A DNA stretch of 64,000 nucleotides from Trametopsis cervina (Eukaryota; Basidiomycota; Agaricomycetes; Polyporales; Irpicaceae), in assembly GCA_022385755.1 (NCBI GenBank), contig MU278351.1, positions 3,594 to 67,593 of the forward strand. The letters run 5' to 3'. Shown here in pieces: positions 57,659-64,000 of the stretch. Below the pieces are notes generated by a model, which was not told the DNA's origin, searched no databases, and saw only the letters and a list, made by a program, of their open reading frames with translations. The position numbers were made by a program, and so were the translations under genes. Positions within the stretch are counted from its first letter, which is position 1, and each line of letters starts with the position of its first letter.

Positions 57659-58383
57659 TGAATGATGTCCTGCTTCTCTTTTTCTGGGATCTGGCGACTG
57701 CCTCTGGGTAATTGATGTAGTATAGGCAATCGTATCCTGTAAGCAAAAAAAAATCTATAATAATGATGTGTGAGTGTATCGCGGGGAAGGCGGGATATTA
57801 CCAAATGTGGAAGGAGGCGGCACCGGTCACCAAGCGCTCAGGGCAAAGCTCTTGGCTGCCATGATCGCTGCCTATCAAAATTAGCTAGCGAACCCTGAGC
57901 TTAGCTGCGACGCGGAGAGACTGTAACATTGACTTCCACCTTGAATAAACGCGTCCGGTCCTTTGTCCAAGTCTGTCGGCAGTCCTTGCGCTTAAACTGG
58001 ATTATTCACATCCGAAGTCGAGAATACCCTATTCAGCAGCAACATATTGGCGCATACTATGCGGTAAATAACTGAAATAAATGTGCTCGTTGCCTTCAAC
58101 AACTGCACATTGTCCCACCAACAGCTTCAGTAAATGTGCACCTTCTTTGGCTACCTTGGTTGGGATGGGGATTGCGTCAGCGACATCAGATCAAGTTCCC
58201 AGGCTGGAACCGGAAGCTGCTCGCGTTCCTTCGTGCCTCCAAAAGCATCTCAGTGCGTTCCATCTTGCTTCGCGATCCACCGGCAGTCGATCTTAAGTTC
58301 TCAGTTTCATAATCAGCGGCCAAAGCCTATAGCTTTTGATTCGACTTCGTCAGGATTAAGCGTTAAGCATCGGACGGAGAGTC
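57659..58383. other. Intergenic region between proline-rich copies 2 and 3
   Basis: 725 bases with a poly-A-like AAAAAAAAAT tract near 57745. A 71-codon frame at 58081 is unremarkable. No gene seen. Confidence 0.5.
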
Positions 58384-59841
58384 ATGTACAACAACAACAC
58401 CAACCAATCCCCGTCGTTCTATCACTCTTCTGTAGCAGGCCCAAGCACACCTGTGCGGTACACAAACCCTACTTCACTGCGTCAATCCCAATCGTTCTCG
58501 CCTGGAAGTTCGGCTCAAGCAGCCGCCGCGCCGAGAGGACCACAACCCCCGCCTCAGCAAGATCCAGCGTCTTACTACGGAACGTGAGTCCATTTGCTCA
58601 CATACCCATACCCAAAATATCTCATAGAACGTGATTGTAGGTTCATAGATCCCACCTCGGCACGCCCGACGGCACTGTTCATCCGTCTCTCGGACGCGCT
58701 CTTCTTCGTGCTTGATGCGCAGTGCGATGTACCCGGGATGCGCAGCACAGGCCACATCGAGCCGGCGAAGTATGCGTGGATGCATATGAGAATGAACAAT
58801 AACCTCGAGGAGGTACCTCTATTGGTGTTTTGAGATGATAATAATGGTTGACGAGTTCGTTCGGGTTTGATAACAGGCGCAACGATTGCAGGAATACCTT
58901 CCGGATCTGTATCGCATTGCCAAGATCCCTGTTAAACAAGTCTCTGCACCGAATGGCGGAACAGTACGTGACGCGGTCTTACATATAATATCGTTCAATG
59001 CTCACTACAACTATGTTCAGACATCATCACTCGAACGCCGCGGCTTCCTGCACCTGAACGTGTTCGACGCAATGGTAGACCCCCAAGAAGCATTCTCGGT
59101 ACGCCCCCCTCACCTTCCTCCTCCTTCTCACCTTCCACTAACCCAAAACACACCTCACTCCAGTCCTGGACGAAGATCCTCCACCTCTTCTCCCTAATCG
59201 ACCCAGCCACCTCCCGTCCCTTCCCCCAACCCCTCCCGCGCTCCGCCTTCCCCCCACACGCGAACCCATACAAGACCTGTCTATACGACGACTGGCAGGC
59301 TGCTGTCCTGCGGGACGTCAAGAGGAAGCGCGAGTTGGCGAAAGCTCCCCAGCAGCAGCAGCAGCCTCTTCCGAGGTCGCCTGTTAGTCCTGCGCCAGCG
59401 CCGACCCCGGTGCATAGCAATCCACCTACTGCGATGCCGATGTACAACAACCCCTATCCCTCGCCTCCTCTATCACCCCAACCTCAACCTCAACCTCAGC
59501 CTCGTACCCCGTACATCAGCACACCCCCATCCCCACCCGCACACGTATACACCCCCGCCCCACCAGCACACACCTACACCCCCTCCCCGCCGCCCCTAAT
59601 GCCAATGTACACCCCCGCCCCCGCCCCCGCCGCTCCCCCACCCGCACCGATATACGTCAACGCCCAACCGTTCGTCTACCCAGGCCCCGTCACGACGCAC
59701 CAGCGCCAACAGAGCGGAAGTGGAAGTGGAAGTGGAGGTAGGGGAAACGAGGAGCACGCGAACACGTTGGATGCTATTGTTGCTGTTGCGTCGCTTACCA
59801 ATACTGCGTTGAGTTTCTTTGGTGGAGGGAATAATAATTGA
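58384..59841 (+). CDS. Proline-rich family protein, copy 3 of 3
   Basis: Starts MYNNNTNQSPSFYHSSVAGP and ends SFFGGGNNN with TGA before 59842. Exon 1 (58384-58583) ends at YYGT, exon 2 (58641-58812) is again 172 nt: FIDPTSARPTALFIRLSDAL, CDVPGMRSTGHIEPAKYAW. Then AQRLQEYLPDLYRIAKIPV, LERRGFLHLNVFDAMVDPQE and LFSLIDPATSRPFPQPLPRS. The C-terminal 200 residues are a Pro/Gln/Tyr-rich tract with PQPQPQPQ and YTPAPPAH repeats, then a GSGSGSGG linker and VASLTNTALSFFGGG. In copy 1 the proline-rich tract is N-terminal, here it is C-terminal, so the low-complexity regions have been reshuffled around a constant core. Lies head-to-tail with copy 2. Function unknown. Confidence 0.83.
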
Positions 59842-60344
59842 GGAGGACGTGTTATCTTTGGTGTTTATCTGGGGCGGAGGTCATGTATGCTACTGTTTCT
59901 ATCGATGTACTTAACTTTATTTCTTCCGTATATACACGCACGGATTGGTTGGCTGGCTGGCTAAGGAATACAATGACATATGAGGAATTCACTCTCTTCC
60001 TTTCATCTCACTCCGCGCCATCTCTTTAAGGGATCCATACTGGGTGTGTGACAGTCCCTCGCAGTGTATCAACGATGCACAGCTAGTAGTCCCGCTGTCC
60101 AACGAACAAGAGCTTATCATCCACAACATCAAAACAATTGAATCAACACTTGATTTATATTGCCTCTCCTAAACACCTCCATACATCTAAACACACACCT
60201 CCCCTCTCCTCCAGCACTACTCAACACATATACCCAACAGATAACTTAATTACATCACCCTCAGCATCGAAGGTTCATCACGTTACGCCAATAGTGGTCA
60301 TTTTAAAAGTCCGAAAGCGTAGCATTGTCCAACCCGCGAAGCCT
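59842..60344. other. Convergent intergenic region
   Basis: About 500 bases between copy 3 and the end of the phosphate transporter gene. CA-rich and pyrimidine-rich near 60160-60240. No gene seen. Confidence 0.5.
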
Positions 60345-62877
60345 TTACGACCTCTGCTGCAGTTCGAGGTGACGCGCCTCCGCGAGCTCCTGCGCATAGA
60401 TAACATCCGGATCGTACCCCTTCGACTCGGGAAGAAGCTGCGTGCACGCCGCGCCTGCGATGCAGCATCCAAAGAAGACTACCCACGATGCGTCAGCATC
60501 GATACATGCGGCGGTTTACAATGAAAGAAAAAAAGAAGGACGTACTCCAAAGAACAGCAGGCGTCCCGATACTCTTCGACAGCTGATTGAACGCGAGCGC
60601 AGACACGATCGCGCCCGCCTTGCCCGACGCCGCCGACATCCCGTGCGCCGCCGCGCGGAACTTGGTAGGGAAGATCTCGGCGGGGTAGATGTACGTCGTC
60701 GAGTTTGCGCCAAAGTTGAAGAAGAACTGCCGTGATGCGTCAGCATCGCGTCGTATCGAACATTTCGTGTCCTTTCGCTTTCGCGAAAGCGAAAGCAAGG
60801 ACGCGGAAAAAAAGCTCACCTGGAGGAACGCAAAACAAACAACAAACCCAGCCGTGCTAAGCTCATGGAACCTCCCCGCCAACACCCCCAAAAACAGCGC
60901 AGCCATCAAGAACCCCTGCGTCTGTATCCACTTGCGCCCCAGCTTCTCAATCGTCAAAACCGTGACGTAGTAGCCGGGGACGAAGCCGAGGGCGGTGATG
61001 ATGAGGTTCCCGATGGAGATTTTGAAGAGACGGTTCCAGGCGCTGCCTGATTTTCCGTCGAACCCGATTTGTTGGAGGACGACGTTTTGGTTTAGGTTTA
61101 TGCCGTAGAAACTATGCGAGCGAGTGAGCGTGCGAATTGCGAATGGCGGTGTTGAAATGTGGGAGGGGGAAGGAAGGAAGAGGAAGGGACGTACGCGATA
61201 TCAAGCAAGAACCAACACAAACACGTCCCGAGCAAGTTCTTCAGATGTCTCCACTCCGAGAAATACCGCGCAAACTCTGTCACCCAACACACCCATCAGC
61301 TCATTTAACCATCCCATGTCACCAAATAACCACTCACCAGCCCAATGCGCCTTCTTAGCATTAGCGACCTGCTTCGTCTTCGGCGCAACAGTCTCACTTT
61401 CCGCACTGCCAGACCCCCGACTAACCTCCTTCTCCACCACCTTCCCATCCTTTCCCCCCTTGCCCTCCAGCCCCTCCTTGCCTGCTAACCCCTCTTCCGA
61501 ATCATTCGCCTTCCTAGACGCCTCAAACTTCTTCGACTCCGGCAACGTCAACCTCTGATAAAGCGTCCCAAACGCCGGTATCAACGACAGCCCCACGCAT
61601 ATCCTCCACACGCCGTCCACCCTTGACGTGTGGCCCTCGCCGTCCATCGTGGATTTGTAGCAGAGCAGGACGATCATGAAGACGAGTGAGCCGACTAGGG
61701 AGCCCCAGCCTTGGTTTGCGAATATATACGACAATAACGTCCCTGCGACGTTTCATTAGAACCAACCAATTCGAGGGAAGGAGGGAGGGAGAGGGGACGC
61801 ACCACGCCTCCTCAAATGCGCCCGATCCGTCGCAACCGACGCCGACATCGGATAGTCGCCGCCCACGCCGATCCCGAGTATGATGCGCCAGACCGCGAGC
61901 CAGACGAGCGAGCCCGAGGGCGAGAGCACGCCGGTCGGGTCCGAGATGGACATGATCGTCGCGAAGATTATTAGCATCAGCTCTTTCCCATCTAAAAGGT
62001 TTCCACACACATGTGAGTTTTTTTGAAACACAGAAGAGGAAGAGGGAACGAAACGCACAAACAGCCTTCCTCCCAAAATAATCCGCCGCGAACCCGAACC
62101 CGAACTGGCCAATCACGCTCCCGATGTTCGCGCCCGCCTTGAGGAAGCCCTCGAGCCCCGAGGGCAGCGAGGACCCGCCGTAGAGGCGGTATTGGAGCAT
62201 TGTCGCTACTGGCTAATAGAGGGAGCATGTTAGGAGGGAAGGAGGGATGGGGAGAGGGGAGGGAGGAGGGGATGGAGGGGAGGGGCTTACGTTGATGATG
62301 AACAGATCATACGCTGCAAAGCAAGCAAACAGGTTAGCATCGTTATCGTTATTGCTCAATACTTCGAAAACAGAGGTACGCCCCCGCCAAAGTGTGGCGG
62401 GGTATGCGGCACACGACCACTTCCCGCCGATCACACAGGGTCGCACGGCGAGCGACGATCACACAGAGCGTGGTCTTATCGATGAGATGAGAAGAAGGGG
62501 TGTACGTACCATCCAAGAAGAACCCGACCTGTGTGTGCGAAAAACTGTATTAGCTTCGGCTCGGACGGAGAATTTGGGGTCACACGACCACTAATGCTTC
62601 TCCTCGCAGAGGAGGGGTAGCATAGGGACAGGACAGGATAGGGAAGAGGTAGAGGAGAAGGAGGGAAGAAAGAGAGGAGAAGACGTACGCCAGCGATGCC
62701 CAACAGCTTCACCTCTGCATAACTGAGTATGAACGGCGCGCGGCCGTCTCCTGAGATCTCGTAGTCTTCCAGGGCCGCTTTGTACGTCCCCCCATTGCTT
62801 CCGTTCGTGCTGTCGAGTGATTTGGTAGCGGCGGGGGAAGAGGAGGAGGAGGTGGTGGAAGAGGTGTGGTCTGCCAT
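60345..62877 (-). CDS. PHO84: Inorganic phosphate transporter, PHO84 type (MFS)
   Basis: High-affinity phosphate:proton symporter of the plasma membrane, major facilitator superfamily. It starts [20 protein letters not shown] at 62877 and ends [10 protein letters not shown] with TAA at 60347-60345; about 10 exons. Signature pieces: [22 protein letters not shown] (first helix and family motif, spread over small exons), [14 protein letters not shown] (MFS motif A region), [21 protein letters not shown] (the phosphate-transporter signature GxGGDYP), [16 protein letters not shown], the central hydrophilic loop (Lys/Gly/Glu-rich, about 60 residues), [45 protein letters not shown] and [21 protein letters not shown]. 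Twelve helices are expected. Introns contain strong purine-rich tracts (for example 62225-62285). No gene damage seen. Confidence 0.94.
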
Positions 62878-64000
62878 TTGAACGACTAGCAAGCAGGAGT
62901 AGGTATTAGGATAGGAGGTGTACCGAATCAAAAGAAAAAATGTATGAGTTAGGAGTAAGCTCGTAAAGAGGGGAAGAAAAAAATCGCACAGTGGAGTCCC
63001 CAGCAACCGCCTTTCTTGCCCGTTTTATGTCGGTGTGGAGGAGGAGGAGCTCGACGCACGTTTGTGTGCGGGGTGGAGAGACGAGCGAGGGAGGGAGCGA
63101 GGGAGAGCGCTAGGCTAGGGTAGGGTGTGATGGCAGATCAAGGGAGCGCCACCCACACACCGGAGCGGCAATTTTCATCGAGATCGGTTTTTGGGGCTCC
63201 GCGGCGCTGGGGGTTAGGCGCTCAGTGGTAAGGGAGGTTGACTGTGGACGTGTAGAGGAGACGTGTAGAGGAGAGGAGAGCAGAACTACGAGAACGCTAT
63301 GCGCATCTAACACTGCGTGTGGTTGAGAAGACCAAGCCGACGCTGCCGCCACTACAGTACACACAAACCTCCCGACCGCACACACAAACAGCAGAACCAC
63401 GACATCATCCCCTCACCCTCCCTCCCAAACCCAAACCCAAACACAATCACAATCCGCCCAACTCAGCCCACTCAGCTCAGCTCAACGATCCCACGGCCCC
63501 TCGAAGTGAGGTGTGACGACTTGAGGGCGATACGAACGTGCTCTTCGCGCCACGCGACTGCGCGATGTCCGTTTCGCGCGTTGATCGTTTGGCGAGATGC
63601 GAGATGCGAAAGATATCTGTGTCACTACAGTACCGACTGATCGACGAGCGTACTGTACAGCTTTTCGTCGATCGGGTCGGGACGTCCAGATTCGCGACCG
63701 CTGTATGCGTGATTATATGCGCCGCCGCTCGTCCGCCAAAGCAACTCGGGCGGACGGTACTGTACTGTGTGTCGACTCGGTATGGAGACGTGCACTCCCG
63801 ACCCGCGGACGAACGTGCATGTACACGCGATTAGGTTCGAACGAATCAAGGTTGGATGGGTGGGCTTTACGTAGCCCCGTTGGCGCAGGTTAGGAGCACT
63901 CCATACCAGTACAGTATAGGATCCCTCAGCGCGTTCCTGTACCGTGCGTCAGCGAGCCCGTTCGCACACACATGCGTTCGTGTTCGATGCAGGCACTCGG
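62878..64000. other. Upstream region of the phosphate transporter gene
   Basis: Purine-rich (GGAGG-type) repeats at 63030-63110 and 63240-63280 and a CCCAAACCCAAA tract at 63422-63440. The sequence ACGTGTAGAGGAG occurs twice in tandem (63248 and 63260). No gene seen to the window end. Confidence 0.45.

Noticed and set aside
63422..63440. CCCAAACCCAAAC tract as telomeric sequence
   Set aside because: Too short and irregular, and it does not match the usual TTAGGG type.

Overview
The window looks like nuclear DNA of an agaricomycete basidiomycete, most likely a polypore-type wood-decay fungus (order inferred, not proven). The evidence is dense genes on both strands, very many short (about 45-70 nt) GT..AG introns, a fungal-specific FunK1 kinase, a Crinkler-like header protein, a membrane-anchored aspartic protease, a P450 next to a HAD-type terpene cyclase, and several small families known to me only as basidiomycete hypotheticals. 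I saw no rRNA, tRNA, CRISPR array or intact transposon. Coordinates of spliced genes run from start codon to stop codon; introns were inferred by reading splice sites and protein continuity. Layout: 1-9 kb carries a truncated kinase-like gene, farnesyl diphosphate synthase (ERG20, minus), mitochondrial HSP60 (minus) and a GH15 glucoamylase/trehalase-like gene (minus) broken into roughly 34 exons, several only 8-18 nt long. From 9 to 18.7 kb genes are sparse: a few doubtful short genes, a decayed three-copy tandem repeat (11.3-12.6 kb) and one clear gene, a dual-specificity phosphatase at 15.0 kb. From 18.7 to 40.3 kb lie a Crinkler-like header-only protein, members of three uncharacterised families (a helical hypothetical at 19.9 and 37.0 kb, a proline-rich family at 22.2 kb, a polytopic membrane protein at 26.0 and 39.0 kb), an MDR-type NADP oxidoreductase and an aspartic protease. 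From 41.2 to 53.5 kb there is a possible small terpenoid locus: a cytochrome P450, then a bifunctional HAD-phosphatase/class II terpene cyclase of the drimane-synthase type, then a FunK1 kinase, a small unknown protein, an SDR and a histidine phosphatase. The last 10 kb hold the complex I 51-kDa subunit, two more proline-rich family members side by side, and a PHO84-type phosphate transporter. How they work together: most genes are unrelated housekeeping or lineage-specific genes. The one coherent functional story is the P450/terpene cyclase pair, which would use FPP; the FPP synthase in the window is about 40 kb away and is almost certainly the ordinary sterol/isoprenoid enzyme. The second theme is local gene-family expansion: three unknown families have two or three copies each inside 64 kb.
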